A stretch of 64,000 nucleotides of DNA. Source: Bin22 sp965207275 (GTDB taxonomy: Bacteria > Chloroflexota > Dehalococcoidia > Lucifugimonadales > UBA3495). Shown here piece after piece: positions 42,385 through 52,121 of the stretch (the stretch's first letter is position 1; every line of letters starts with the position of its first letter). Under the pieces are notes generated by a model, which ran no database searches, was not told the origin of the DNA, and worked only from the letters and a program-made list of their open reading frames with translations. Made by a program: the position numbers and the translations under genes. The stretch lies in NCBI GenBank assembly GCA_965207275.1, contig CBDBMH010000002.1, positions 2,294,001 to 2,358,000 on the forward strand, read 5' to 3'.

Positions 42385-42693
42385 ATGAGATATCCCAAGA
42401 AAAGAAACATTCCCGAAGATCGGAACAAGACCATCATCGCCAGGATCGGAGTCGTCGTCGTTGTATTGCTCAGCATCGCCGCCATTGTAGTGGTGGTGCC
42501 GGTCTTGATGGCCCATTTGTTCGTAGGTCTCGTCCTGAATACGGTCAGGAATCTAATGGAGGACAGCAACGTGAGAAATCCGAGCATGAGTTCTGAAATC
42601 TCCACCTTGGACCGGATTGAACGCGTTCTGTACATGCCGCTCCAGATGTATGTGAAAGTGGTGAAAAACCTGGACGGCAGGCGTAATTTTTAG
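42385..42693 (+). CDS. Small membrane protein upstream of copper ATPase
   Basis: A 102-residue protein: basic N-terminus (about 1-20), a very hydrophobic Val/Leu/Ile helix at residues ~20-50 that may form one long or two short spans, and a soluble C-terminal helix with R-I-E-R-V-L-Y-M-P-L-Q-M. No Cys or His cluster suggests metal binding beyond one His. It ends 50 bases before copA and probably shares its transcript. A TATAAT lies at 42293-42298 without a good -35. Family not recognised. Confidence 0.55.
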   Translation: MRYPKKRNIPEDRNKTIIARIGVVVVVLLSIAAIVVVVPVLMAHLFVGLVLNTVRNLMEDSNVRNPSMSSEISTLDRIERVLYMPLQMYVKVVKNLDGRRNF

Positions 42694-42743
42694 CAACTAA
42701 CACCAAAGAATGTGAGCGCGTACTCCTTAGGACGAGGCCTGCC

Positions 42744-45287
42744 TTGACGGACGAAAGGGAAAATAAGCTGGACATATCCCTGCCCATCCGGGGCATGACT
42801 TGCGCCGCCTGCGTTATGCACGTGGAACACGCCTTGCGGGAGACCCCGGGGGTGCTGGCAGTTACCGTCAACCTGGCCACCGAAAGGGCGGCTATATCGC
42901 TGGACTCCGGGCTTGTGCCCCTGGACGCGTTGACCCATTCAATAACCGACGCCGGTTACGAAATCGATACGTCCGATGCCACTATCAACGTGGGAGGCAT
43001 GACTTGCGGCGCCTGCGTTATGCACGTGGAGCACGCCTTGCGCGGCGTGCCGGGAGTCACGGACGCTGCCGTCAACCTGGCCACGGAGCGCGCCCGCGTC
43101 AGCTATGTAAAAGACCTGGCCGGCATCGCTGAATTCCGGGAAGCCCTGGAGGACAGCGGCTACCGCCTGGACGGCGTGGAGGGGGACGAGCGGGATTCGG
43201 CGGCTGAACTGGAGCGACTGGCCCGTACCGGGGAAATGCGCTACTTCCGCAATCGTACCGCCTTCGCCGTCACGGTGGGAGTAGTCCTGCTGCTGGGGTC
43301 CATGCATCTCTTTCCCTGGGTATCCTACCTTAACGGCCTGACGTTGGGCTCACTGGCGGTCTGGCCGTGGGCGCTGTGGCTGGCGGCGACTCCGGTACAG
43401 TTCTGGGCGGGATGGCCCTTCTACACCTCCGGCATACCGTCCCTGCGGCACGGCACGGCCAACATGCACACACTGGTGGCCCTGGGATCGTCGGTGGCCT
43501 ACGGTTACAGCGCGGTCATAACGGTAATCGCCGCGCTGGCCCCGGACTGGCTCTCGGCAAGGGGCATTGGCGCCGCCGTGTACTTTGATACGGCGGCCCT
43601 GATCATCGGGCTGATCCTCCTGGGCCGTTTCCTGGAAGCCAGGGCCCGGGGCAGGACGTCCGAGGCCATCCGCAGGCTTATCGGCCTGCAACCCAACACG
43701 GCCCGGGTAATCCGGAACGGACAGGAGATTGAAGTTCCAGTGGAGGAACTGGCGCCGGACGAAGTGGTAGTAGTGCGCCCCGGGGAAAGGGTGCCTACCG
43801 ACGGAGAAGTCATTGAGGGCAGTTCGGCGGTGGACGAGTCCATGCTCACCGGCGAGAGCATGCCGGTGGACAAGGCCCCGGGGGCCGCGGTCTATGGCGC
43901 CACCCTGAACCGCACCGGCTACTTCCAGTTCCGGGTAACGAGGGTGGGCAGGGACACCGCGCTGTCCCAGATAATCCGCCTGGTTGAGGAGGCCCAGGGC
44001 AGCCGCGCGCCGATACAGCGACTGGCAGACCGGGTGGCTTCCGTATTCGTGCCGGCGGTGGGCGCCGTGGCCGCGGCCGCCTTCTTGTTCTGGCTGGCAT
44101 TGGGTCCCGACCCGGCATTGACCTACGCCGTCCTTACCCTGGTGGCGGTTCTGATTATCGCATGCCCCTGCGCTTTGGGACTGGCCACCCCCACCGCAAT
44201 TATCGTGGGCACCGGCAAGGGAGCCGAGCGGGGCATTCTCATCCGCAGCGCACAGGCACTGGAGACGGCCCACCGGGTGGACACGGTGACGCTGGACAAG
44301 ACCGGCACCCTGACCGAGGGCAGACCCATGGTCACGGATGTTATCCCATCGGGTGACGGGACTTCCGACTTCCGACTTCTGACGCTGGCAGCCAGCGTGG
44401 AGCATGGGTCCGAGCATCCCCTGGCCGTGGCTATCGTTGAGGAGGCGGGACGGTGGGGTATAAAGCCAGAGACCGCAACCGATTTCCAGGCATTGCCCGG
44501 CCAGGGAGTTTCCGGGCAGTTCAACGGACGGCAAATCCTGCTGGGCAGCCCATCTCTGCTCGAAGAGCAGGGCTTAAACCTTGACGCCCTCTCCCCACAA
44601 TTGGACCGGCTTTCCGGCGAAGGCAAGACTCCCGTGTTGGTGGCGGAAGACAGCCTTGTCCTGGGGGCATTGGGGCTGGCAGACTCGCCCAAGCCCGACG
44701 CCCGGGCATCTGTCGCTCGCCTGCGGGAAATGGGGCTGGAAGTGGTGATGCTGACCGGAGACAATCGCCAGACGGCCCGTCACGTTGCCGAGAGCCTTGG
44801 TATTGCCCGGGTCGAGGCGGAAACACTGCCCCGGGACAAGGTGGAAGTCGTGCGGCGCCTGCAGGAAGAGGGCAGGGTGGTGGCCATGGTGGGCGACGGC
44901 ATCAACGACGCTCCGGCCTTGGTCCAGGCCGATGTTGGCCTAGCCATGGGCGCCGGGACCGATGTGGCCATGGAGTCGGCGGATATCACCCTCATGGGCA
45001 ACGATGTGGAAAGTGTCATTACGGCGCTGAGCCTCAGCCGCCAGACCATGCGCGCCATCAAGCAGAACCTTTTCTGGGCCTTCTTTTACAATGTAATGCT
45101 GATTCCGGTGGCGGCGGGAGCCCTGTACCCGTTATTTGCCGCTCTGGGCGGAGTACCGACGGAGCTGCAGTTCTTCTTCGGAGACCAAGGCTTCCTCAAT
45201 CCCGTGCTGGCTGCCCTGGCCATGGCCTTCAGTTCGGTAACGGTGGTCAGCAACTCGTTGCGGTTAAGGAAAACGAAAGTTGAGTGA
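42744..45287 (+). CDS. copA: Copper-translocating P1B-type ATPase (CopA)
   Basis: An 847-residue Cu+ exporter. Two N-terminal heavy-metal domains carry M-T-C-A-A-C (Cys20/23) and M-T-C-G-A-C (Cys88/91). The membrane metal site is C-P-C in I-I-A-C-P-C-A-L-G. The phosphorylation site is D-K-T-G-T-L-T-E, with T-G-E-S in the actuator domain, S-E-H-P-L in the nucleotide domain and G-D-G-I-N-D-A-P at the hinge. The C-terminal N and S residues in F-F-Y-N-V and F-S-S-V-T-V-V-S-N-S match P1B-1 (Cu+). The start is TTG at 42744 with AGGACGAGG upstream. The two domains' DNA is nearly identical over 47 bases. Confidence 0.95.
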   Translation: MTDERENKLDISLPIRGMTCAACVMHVEHALRETPGVLAVTVNLATERAAISLDSGLVPLDALTHSITDAGYEIDTSDATINVGGMTCGACVMHVEHALRGVPGVTDAAVNLATERARVSYVKDLAGIAEFREALEDSGYRLDGVEGDERDSAAELERLARTGEMRYFRNRTAFAVTVGVVLLLGSMHLFPWVSYLNGLTLGSLAVWPWALWLAATPVQFWAGWPFYTSGIPSLRHGTANMHTLVALGSSVAYGYSAVITVIAALAPDWLSARGIGAAVYFDTAALIIGLILLGRFLEARARGRTSEAIRRLIGLQPNTARVIRNGQEIEVPVEELAPDEVVVVRPGERVPTDGEVIEGSSAVDESMLTGESMPVDKAPGAAVYGATLNRTGYFQFRVTRVGRDTALSQIIRLVEEAQGSRAPIQRLADRVASVFVPAVGAVAAAAFLFWLALGPDPALTYAVLTLVAVLIIACPCALGLATPTAIIVGTGKGAERGILIRSAQALETAHRVDTVTLDKTGTLTEGRPMVTDVIPSGDGTSDFRLLTLAASVEHGSEHPLAVAIVEEAGRWGIKPETATDFQALPGQGVSGQFNGRQILLGSPSLLEEQGLNLDALSPQLDRLSGEGKTPVLVAEDSLVLGALGLADSPKPDARASVARLREMGLEVVMLTGDNRQTARHVAESLGIARVEAETLPRDKVEVVRRLQEEGRVVAMVGDGINDAPALVQADVGLAMGAGTDVAMESADITLMGNDVESVITALSLSRQTMRAIKQNLFWAFFYNVMLIPVAAGALYPLFAALGGVPTELQFFFGDQGFLNPVLAALAMAFSSVTVVSNSLRLRKTKVE

Positions 45288-45598
45288 ACCTTAACCGTTG
45301 GCTGACGACTCCGATTCTGCCGCCGCACGTCCAATTTCACTGCTATGCGGGAACCCTGCCACAGGCAGGGGAGATTTGAAACACGCCTCCGCCGCGCCTC
45401 AATTTCTACCCAACGCCAACTCCTGAACCGGAACGCACCAGCGCCTACAGGCGGCTTGCAGTGTTGGGCGGCCATCCGCCCAGGCGGACCCTTGGCGGGA
45501 TGAAGGTGGGACTGTGAAGGCAGATTGCCAATCCCCCTAACCCTAACCCTCTGCCGTCGGGGAAGGAGGGGGCTATGTAATCGTCCTGCCAGGGCCTA

Positions 45599-45765
45599 CA
45601 GGGCTATCGCATGTATTGCTTACCCAGCCGTCACTCCGGAGAAAGCCGGAGTTCAGAAAGCCAAGAGGCAAGCTCTCGGGAAAGGTGACAAGGGAATTCG
45701 GCAACTGGATACCGGCTTTCGCCGGTATGGCGGGTATGGGTCTTTGCAATCATGCGATTGCCCTG
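45599..45765. mobile_element. MITE-like element, copy D (diverged)
   Basis: CAGGGCTATCGCATG at the left and CATGCGATTGCCCTG at the right form inverted ends with one mismatch, extended by ATTGC/GCAAT. The flanking ten bases match at 7 of 10 positions (CCAGGGCCTA and CCTGGGCCCG), perhaps an aged target duplication. The interior has the palindromic CGGAGAAAGCCGGAG and ACCGGCTTTCGCCGGT blocks. The rest of the 45288-45857 gap holds a weak hairpin at 45354-45370 and C/T-rich repeats near 45535-45575. Confidence 0.55.
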
Positions 45766-45857
45766 CCTGGGCCCGTTCCTCTCCTGTCCTGCCTGGGGTC
45801 ACTGTGTTATACTTTTCGCCGGTTGGAAGCTACCACTACAGTTAGGGGGAGCCTTGC

Positions 45858-47078
45858 ATGGCCGGTGCAATAGAGTTTGTTGACGGTGGGACAGTAACTA
45901 CTCCGCAGGGTTTCATGGCCGGATCCACCTATGCTGGCCTGAAGACCTTCGCAGAAGACAAGCTGGACCTGTGCATTCTGTTTTCCGAACTACCCTGTTC
46001 CTCCGCCGGCGTTTTCACGAAGAGCACAGTCAGGTCTGCCACCGTTACGGTTAACCAGGAGCGGCTGGCCCAGGGCATACCCATGCGAGGCCTGATCGTC
46101 AACGCTGGCATCGCGAACACCTGCGTCGGCGAGCAAGGCTACATTGATGCCGTCGACATGACTCGGCTGGCAGCGGAGAAGACGGGGGTCAGGCCGGAGG
46201 AATTCCTGGTCTGCAGCACCGGGATAATCGGTGTCGAGCTCCCAATGGCGCTGATACGCGACGGCCTGGGCAAAATAGACCTTCACGGGAACGGCGGACC
46301 CGACATGGCCAGGGCCATTATGACCACCGACACGCGCCCCAAGGAAGTCGCCGTAACTTTTGAGGTAGATGAGCACCTGGTCCGCCTGGGCGGTATCGCC
46401 AAGGGCTCGGGAATGATCCATCCCAATATGGCCACCATGCTTTCTTTCCTGGCCACCGACGCCGCCGTAGAAAAAGGTTTCCTGCAGCGCGCCCTCAGCC
46501 AGGTGGCGGACGAGACTTACAACATGCTGACGGTGGACGGGGACAGCAGTACCAATGATACGGTGCTGCTGTTGGCCAACGGCGCAGCACACAACCACGA
46601 GATAACCGAGGGTACCCTGGCGGCCGAAGCGTTTATGGATGCCCTGCGGCAGGTGTGTACCCACCTGACCCGCGAACTGGCCCGGGACGGCGAGGGGGCT
46701 TCCCATCTCATAGTAGTGGAAGTGAGTGGGGCCGCCAACACCGACGATGCCCGGCTTGCCGCGAGAACCACAGCTTCATCAAACCTGGTCAAGTCGGCAG
46801 TTTACGGTACGGACCCCAACTGGGGAAGGCTCATGATGGCCCTCGGGCGGAGCGGCGCAGCCGCAGAAGAGGAAAGGGTAGACCTGTTCATAAATGGCGT
46901 GTGCATCATGGAGGCGGGGAAGCCTATACCATTCCACCGGGATGCAGTGGTGTCACTGATGAAGCAGCCCGAGGTTACCTTCCGGCTGCAACTGAACCTG
47001 GGCGACGGCGAGGCCACGGCTTGGGGTTGCGACTTGACCGAGGAGTATGTAATTATCAACAGTGCCTACACTACGTAG
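45858..47078 (+). CDS. argJ: Bifunctional ornithine acetyltransferase/N-acetylglutamate synthase (ArgJ)
   Basis: A 406-residue Ntn-type acetyltransferase that recycles the acetyl group from N-acetylornithine to glutamate in arginine synthesis. The self-cleavage site is A-T in H-P-N-M-A-T-M-L (Ala192/Thr193), with Thr193 becoming the nucleophile. V-N-A-G-I-A-N-T-C near residue 81, S-T-G-I-I-G near 120 and D-P-N-W-G-R near 316 are family hallmarks. Whether it also makes acetylglutamate from acetyl-CoA cannot be told from sequence. GGGGGAG precedes the ATG. First gene of the arginine cluster. Confidence 0.95.
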   Translation: MAGAIEFVDGGTVTTPQGFMAGSTYAGLKTFAEDKLDLCILFSELPCSSAGVFTKSTVRSATVTVNQERLAQGIPMRGLIVNAGIANTCVGEQGYIDAVDMTRLAAEKTGVRPEEFLVCSTGIIGVELPMALIRDGLGKIDLHGNGGPDMARAIMTTDTRPKEVAVTFEVDEHLVRLGGIAKGSGMIHPNMATMLSFLATDAAVEKGFLQRALSQVADETYNMLTVDGDSSTNDTVLLLANGAAHNHEITEGTLAAEAFMDALRQVCTHLTRELARDGEGASHLIVVEVSGAANTDDARLAARTTASSNLVKSAVYGTDPNWGRLMMALGRSGAAAEEERVDLFINGVCIMEAGKPIPFHRDAVVSLMKQPEVTFRLQLNLGDGEATAWGCDLTEEYVIINSAYTT

Positions 47079-47246
47079 GGCGCCTTTCCGGCCTGTCTGA
47101 AACGACGCCGGCCGGAAACTGAAAGAAGGGGCAGAGACGGTCTGCCGTTAAGCTGAAGCAAGGTCCTCCCAGCGTTGCAGACGACAATGGTTGGGGGGAT
47201 TCTTAACTTTGCTGGCGATAACCAGTAATCCAGCCTGGAGGTTGGC

Positions 47247-48044
47247 GTGCCCGACCGGCAAGCAAATCCACCCGTAGTCGTCAAAATCGGCGGCAGCACC
47301 CTGGGGAACAACGACACCAGCCTCAAGGACCTGGTGGCGCTGCAACAGCAAGGGCATAAAATGGTAGTGGTCCACGGTGGCGGCCCGGTCATTTCCCAGT
47401 GGATGCAGCGGCAGGGCATAGCACCCCGGTTTGTGAACGGACTCAGGGTAACTGATGCGGACAGCCTGGACATCGTGGTGGCCGTGCTGACGGGCCTGGT
47501 CAACAAGGAACTGGTGGGCACCATGCACGGCCTGGGCGCCCGGGTGCTGGGCATGAGCGGAATTGATGCCGGCATTCTGGAGGCCCGCGTCGCCAACCCC
47601 GACCTGGGTTACGTGGGCGAGATTACCCGGGTCAATCCCGAACCCATACGGGCAGTCCTGGACAGTGGATACATTCCCATGCTGGCCCCCCTGGCCATGC
47701 AGGAACGGGACGGGTCCGAGCATTCCGGCGGCGCGCTGAACATCAACGGTGACACTGTGGCCGGCGAACTGGCCCATGCCCTGGGGTCGCAGCACCTCAT
47801 ATTCCTGACCGACGTTCCCGGCGTCATGGATGGCAACGGCCGGGTCATGGCCCGCTTGAATCGGCGCCGCGCCAACTTGCTGCTGAATTCGGACATAGTG
47901 CGCGGCGGCATGATTCCCAAGCTGGAGGCCTGTGTACGCGCCCTGGAGTCCGCCCCGGTGGCGGACATCGTGGACGGAAGGGAACCGGGCGTTCTGCTAA
48001 GGTGCCTGGAAGGTGAAGGGGGCGGCACCCGAATCACAGGTTAA
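47247..48044 (+). CDS. argB: Acetylglutamate kinase (ArgB)
   Basis: A 265-residue amino-acid kinase that phosphorylates N-acetylglutamate. V-V-K-I-G-G-S-T near residue 11, V-V-V-H-G-G-G-P near 41, the G-L-R-V-T-D segment, N-I-N-G-D-T-V-A-G-E and F-L-T-D-V-P-G-V are diagnostic. It lacks the N-terminal helix that makes hexameric, arginine-inhibited enzymes, so it may be the unregulated dimeric type (inference). The GTG start at 47247 has GGAGG five bases upstream. A 168-base gap after argJ contains a hairpin (TTTCCGGCC/GGCCGGAAA, 47085-47118) without a T-tract. Confidence 0.93.
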   Translation: MPDRQANPPVVVKIGGSTLGNNDTSLKDLVALQQQGHKMVVVHGGGPVISQWMQRQGIAPRFVNGLRVTDADSLDIVVAVLTGLVNKELVGTMHGLGARVLGMSGIDAGILEARVANPDLGYVGEITRVNPEPIRAVLDSGYIPMLAPLAMQERDGSEHSGGALNINGDTVAGELAHALGSQHLIFLTDVPGVMDGNGRVMARLNRRRANLLLNSDIVRGGMIPKLEACVRALESAPVADIVDGREPGVLLRCLEGEGGGTRITG

Positions 48045-48130
48045 GCGCAGGGAACACTGATGAAGCCGATCACTATTGTTGAATTCGCCGGCCGCTTCAA
48101 TCCCCCTGGCATTGTCTTGAGCAGTTACCC

Positions 48131-50854
48131 GTGAGCCACGACCTAACCAACGATGCCGAAGCGGTACCCGGTCCCCCTTTGCCCGGGGTGTCAGCCGGCA
48201 GCTACGCCTTTTTCCGCCGCTGGTCAGTAATAGTAATAATTGCCGGACTGGTAATCGGGGCGGTATGGTACTCAGTCGGTGTCTATGCCGAATACCTGTG
48301 GCATGACCAACTGGGCTACGGCCCAATCTATCTTTACATTACGCTCATCCGCACTTCCCTCTTCATCATCCCGGGTCTGGTGGCAGCCGCCCTTATATCA
48401 CTCAACATTTACCTGGCCCTTCCCCTGGCCTTGGGGCCGGTGTCCCGCCCACTGCCCAGCGACTTTCTGCGTTTGTGTCTGGTCCTGCTGCGGACCTTCA
48501 TCTATTCCTGCCTGCTGGTTGGCGGGCTTGTGTTCGGCGCCCAGGCCGCCCAGCACTGGGAACTGGTCATATTGCTGGTAAACCAGATCTCTTTCGGCAT
48601 CAGCGATCCTCAGTTCGGGCTGGACGTGTCCTTTTATGCCATTAACCTGCAGGTGTTGCGAGCGGTTCAGGGGTGGCTCTTCTGGCTGACCATCACAGTT
48701 ACGGGGATTACGGTGGCCATTCTTGGCTTCATTTACCTTCTCCGGGGGCTGAATTTTGTCCTGGCTCCTCGAACGCTGCAACACATGGCCGGCCTGGGCA
48801 TCTGTCTAATGCTTACCCTGGCCTTCCACCACGTTCTGAGCGTCTATGAACTGGTCCTGGCCGAAGGGGGCGTCGTTTCCGGGGCCACCTACACCGATGT
48901 TAACGCCCGCATACCCGTTTACTGGTTCCTGGCGGGTATGGCCCTGCTGGGCGCGGCGGGGTTCGGCGTCAGCATCCGTTACGCCGGTCTGCGGCTTATG
49001 GCCGGAGCCTTCACCCTCTGGCTCCTCATGTTCCTGCTGGCCGGGATCCTGTATCCTGCCCTGTTCCAGCGATTCCGGGTCAACCCCGATGAGTTCGCCC
49101 GAGAACAGCCCTTCATACAGCGCAACATTGAGGCTACCCGGGCCGCTTACGGCCTGGACACCGTGGAAAAGATTGCTTATCCCGTCAACGAGTCCCTGAC
49201 CGCGGAGGCGCTGCAAGGACACCGCAAAGCCATTGAAAACATCCGGCTGTGGGATGCCTCCCCGCTGCTGGCCGCCTACAACCAGCTTCAGTTCATGGAG
49301 CTTTACTACAATTTTGTCAATACCGACTCGGACCGCTACGTGGTAGACGGGCAGTTGCAACAGGTACTGATTGCAGCGAGAGAACTGGACCAGGAAAGGC
49401 TCCCCGACGACGCGCAGAACTGGGTCAACCAGCGCTTGCAGTATACCCATGGTTATGGGGTGTCCATGACGCCGGCGACGAGATACACCCTGGGCGAGGG
49501 CCGGCCCGAGTACTTCATCCAGGACATACCAATCAAGAGTGTGCTGCCCGTGTCCCGCCCGGAAGTCTATTACGGTGAGTCGCCCATCGAGTTCGCTATA
49601 GTGAACAGCGGGATGCGGGAGGTCAATCCCGGCGCCGAAGCCTGGAATTACGACGGCGCCGGTGGTGTCCCCTTGAATTCATTCTTCCGTCGACTGCTCT
49701 ACGCCCTGAAGTTCGGCGACGTTAACGTTGCGCTCAGCGACCAGGTAACCGCGGGCAGCCGCATACAGTTCCACCGCAATGTGGGGGAGCGGGTCAAGAC
49801 AGTCGCGCCCTTTCTGAAGATGGACGAAGACCCCTATCCCGTGCTGGACGACGCGGGGAAGCTCTGGTGGATCCAGGACGCCTACACCGTCACCGACGGC
49901 TACCCCTACTCCACGAGGTCCGAGGCAGGGTTCAATTACATCCGCAACAGCGTGAAGGCGGTCATCGACGCCTACAACGGCCACGTAGTCCTGTACGTCA
50001 TTGACCCTCAAGACCCAATTCTACAAATATACCGGGACGCGCTGCCCTCCCTGTTCCAGCCCTTCGAGGATATGCCGGAAGACCTGCAGCCCCACATCCG
50101 ATATCCCGTAACCCTGTTTTCGGCCCAGGCCGAAATGTACCTGCGCTATCACGTCACCGACCCCCAGGTTTTCTTTAACCAGGCCGAGCAGTGGGACATT
50201 CCCCTGGAAACCCGCCTGGGCAAAGACGGGGTACGGGTAACGCCGGCCTACTTGCTGATCCCGCTACCTGAGGAGGATAAGGAGGAGTTTGTTCTCCAGA
50301 TGCCTTTCTCTCCCGCGGGCCAGAAGAAGAACCTGGTCGGCTTGTTGGTGGCCCGAAACGACCCGCCCAACTACGGCCAGCTGCGAAGCTACCACCTGCC
50401 CGACGACCGCCAGATAGACGGCCCCAGCCAGGTGGAAGCCCGAATCGAAAACGACCAGGACTTCTCCCAGCTGTTCACCTTGTGGCAGGGGGCCGGTTCC
50501 GAGATAATCCGAGGACGACTTCTGGCTATTCCCATTGCTGATACAATTGTCTACGTCGAGCCACTGTATCTGCAGTCTGAGTTCCTGGAGTTTCCGGAAC
50601 TGAAAAAGGTTATACTGGCAGACAACACCAACCTGGTGATGGCCGACACCATGGTGGAAGGCGTAGCCCGCCTGACCGGAACCGACTACAGCGACGATGC
50701 GCCGCCACCCACCGTCGCTGGTACCATGACACGGGACCAGTTGGAGCAACTGGACCGGATTGAGGCAACAATAGATGAGCTTGGAGAAGCTCTGAAGGAC
50801 CTGGAAAGCTCCCTGCAGAACCTACGCAACACCTTTGGAGGTAACCCGCCATGA
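48131..50854 (+). CDS. UPF0182 family large membrane protein
   Basis: A 907-residue protein with seven or so N-terminal helices (residues ~30-320) followed by a large extracytoplasmic region and a short C-terminal coiled coil (Q-L-E-Q-L-D-R-I-E near 867). The Y-L-W-H-D-Q-L-G-Y segment near residue 55, F-G-I-S-D-P-Q-F-G-L-D-V-S-F-Y near 155 and the late L-L-I-P-L motif mark UPF0182 (COG1615). The function is unknown. It sits between argB and argD and its stop overlaps the argD start (ATGA), so it is translated together with arginine genes. The start is GTG with no strong ribosome binding site. Confidence 0.88.
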   Translation: MSHDLTNDAEAVPGPPLPGVSAGSYAFFRRWSVIVIIAGLVIGAVWYSVGVYAEYLWHDQLGYGPIYLYITLIRTSLFIIPGLVAAALISLNIYLALPLALGPVSRPLPSDFLRLCLVLLRTFIYSCLLVGGLVFGAQAAQHWELVILLVNQISFGISDPQFGLDVSFYAINLQVLRAVQGWLFWLTITVTGITVAILGFIYLLRGLNFVLAPRTLQHMAGLGICLMLTLAFHHVLSVYELVLAEGGVVSGATYTDVNARIPVYWFLAGMALLGAAGFGVSIRYAGLRLMAGAFTLWLLMFLLAGILYPALFQRFRVNPDEFAREQPFIQRNIEATRAAYGLDTVEKIAYPVNESLTAEALQGHRKAIENIRLWDASPLLAAYNQLQFMELYYNFVNTDSDRYVVDGQLQQVLIAARELDQERLPDDAQNWVNQRLQYTHGYGVSMTPATRYTLGEGRPEYFIQDIPIKSVLPVSRPEVYYGESPIEFAIVNSGMREVNPGAEAWNYDGAGGVPLNSFFRRLLYALKFGDVNVALSDQVTAGSRIQFHRNVGERVKTVAPFLKMDEDPYPVLDDAGKLWWIQDAYTVTDGYPYSTRSEAGFNYIRNSVKAVIDAYNGHVVLYVIDPQDPILQIYRDALPSLFQPFEDMPEDLQPHIRYPVTLFSAQAEMYLRYHVTDPQVFFNQAEQWDIPLETRLGKDGVRVTPAYLLIPLPEEDKEEFVLQMPFSPAGQKKNLVGLLVARNDPPNYGQLRSYHLPDDRQIDGPSQVEARIENDQDFSQLFTLWQGAGSEIIRGRLLAIPIADTIVYVEPLYLQSEFLEFPELKKVILADNTNLVMADTMVEGVARLTGTDYSDDAPPPTVAGTMTRDQLEQLDRIEATIDELGEALKDLESSLQNLRNTFGGNPP

Positions 50855-52050
50855 CTACCGGCAAGAGCAACAGTGAATGGATTGCCATCGAGAACAAGTA
50901 CTACGCGCAGACGGTGCGCCGTCAGCCCGTGGTGATCGTGCGGGGCGAAGGCACCCGAGTCTGGGACGCCGAAGGCAAAGAATACCTGGACTTCGTGGCC
51001 GGCTGGGCCGTAAACCAGCTGGGGCACAGCCATCCGGCCATTACCCAGGCCATAGCCGAACAGGCCGGAACCCTGCTGCAGACGTCTAACCAATTCTACA
51101 CCGTGCCCCAGTTGCAGCTTGCCGAAACGTTGATTGAGAACAGCTGCCTGGACCTGGTCTTCTTTGGCAACAGCGGCGCCGAAGCTGTGGAGGGGGCCAT
51201 GAAGTTGGCCCGGCGCTACGGCAAAATTCATCGCGATGGCGCCTACGAAATTATCACGGCGTTCAACTCTTTCCATGGGCGGACCCAGGCCACCGTGGCC
51301 GCCACCGGCCAACCCCACTATCAGGAGAACTTTGCTCCCCTTCTGCCCGGTTTTGTCCACGTGGACTACAACGACGTGGAAGGCGTGATGAACGCCACGT
51401 CGGACCGCACTGCGGCCGTAATGGTGGAACCGGTTCAGGGCGAAGCGGGCGTCGTTATTCCCGACGACGACTACCTTCAGCGACTGCGCCAATGGTGCGA
51501 CAGCCAGGGAATCTTGCTGATTCTGGACGAGGTGCAGACAGGAATGGGGCGGCTGGGCAGCCTGTTTGGCTATCAGGAGTACGATGTCGAGCCCGACGTC
51601 ATGACCCTGGCCAAGGGACTGGGATACGGAGTACCCATCGGCGCTTTCCTGTCCAAGGCCCATTGCCAGGCGCTGGTACCCGGCGACCACGGCTCGACTT
51701 TCGGTGGCAACGCCTTGACCACGGCCGCGGGATACGCCGGAACCAAGTTCCTGATCGATAATGACATTCCAGGCCACGTAAAGCAGATGGAATCCTACCT
51801 GCTGGGCAGGCTCAACGATGTCAAGGACCGCTTCTCCATTGTCACTGAAGTGCGCGGAAAGGGCCTGCTAGCTGCCATGGACTTCGACGACGCCATATCC
51901 GGGCAGGTTTTGACCAACTGCAATGAAGCTGGCTTGCTGCTGAACGGCCCGCGCCCCAACACCATCCGCTTCATGCCTCCCCTGACCATAACCCCCGAGG
52001 AGATAGACGAGGGTGTGGGCCGCCTGGAGGAAGCGCTGGCGAAGATTTAG
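50851..52050 (+). CDS. argD: Acetylornithine aminotransferase (ArgD)
   Basis: A 399-residue class-III PLP aminotransferase converting N-acetylglutamate semialdehyde to N-acetylornithine. F-F-G-N-S-G-A-E-A-V-E-G-A near residue 107, F-H-G-R-T-Q-A near 142, L-D-E-V-Q-T-G-M-G-R near 225 and the PLP lysine Lys255 in L-A-K-G-L-G-Y-G are present. T-F-G-G-N-A-L follows. The start codon overlaps the UPF0182 stop by four bases. The context in an arg operon favours ArgD over ornithine or GABA aminotransferases. Confidence 0.93.
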   Translation: MTTGKSNSEWIAIENKYYAQTVRRQPVVIVRGEGTRVWDAEGKEYLDFVAGWAVNQLGHSHPAITQAIAEQAGTLLQTSNQFYTVPQLQLAETLIENSCLDLVFFGNSGAEAVEGAMKLARRYGKIHRDGAYEIITAFNSFHGRTQATVAATGQPHYQENFAPLLPGFVHVDYNDVEGVMNATSDRTAAVMVEPVQGEAGVVIPDDDYLQRLRQWCDSQGILLILDEVQTGMGRLGSLFGYQEYDVEPDVMTLAKGLGYGVPIGAFLSKAHCQALVPGDHGSTFGGNALTTAAGYAGTKFLIDNDIPGHVKQMESYLLGRLNDVKDRFSIVTEVRGKGLLAAMDFDDAISGQVLTNCNEAGLLLNGPRPNTIRFMPPLTITPEEIDEGVGRLEEALAKI

Positions 52051-52121
52051 AAGGGCTTTCCTTGAATACCGTTATCGCATCCTTCCTGAACCGATAAGAC
52101 GTTGGAGGTTAACCGTCACCC

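Noticed and set aside
45354..45370. CCCTGCC/GGCAGGG hairpin as copA terminator
   Set aside because: Only seven pairs and no T-tract, so function is unsupported.
45525..45873. Overlapping frames of 85-106 codons before argJ
   Set aside because: They run through the MITE-like copy D and low-complexity repeats, and have no ribosome binding site.
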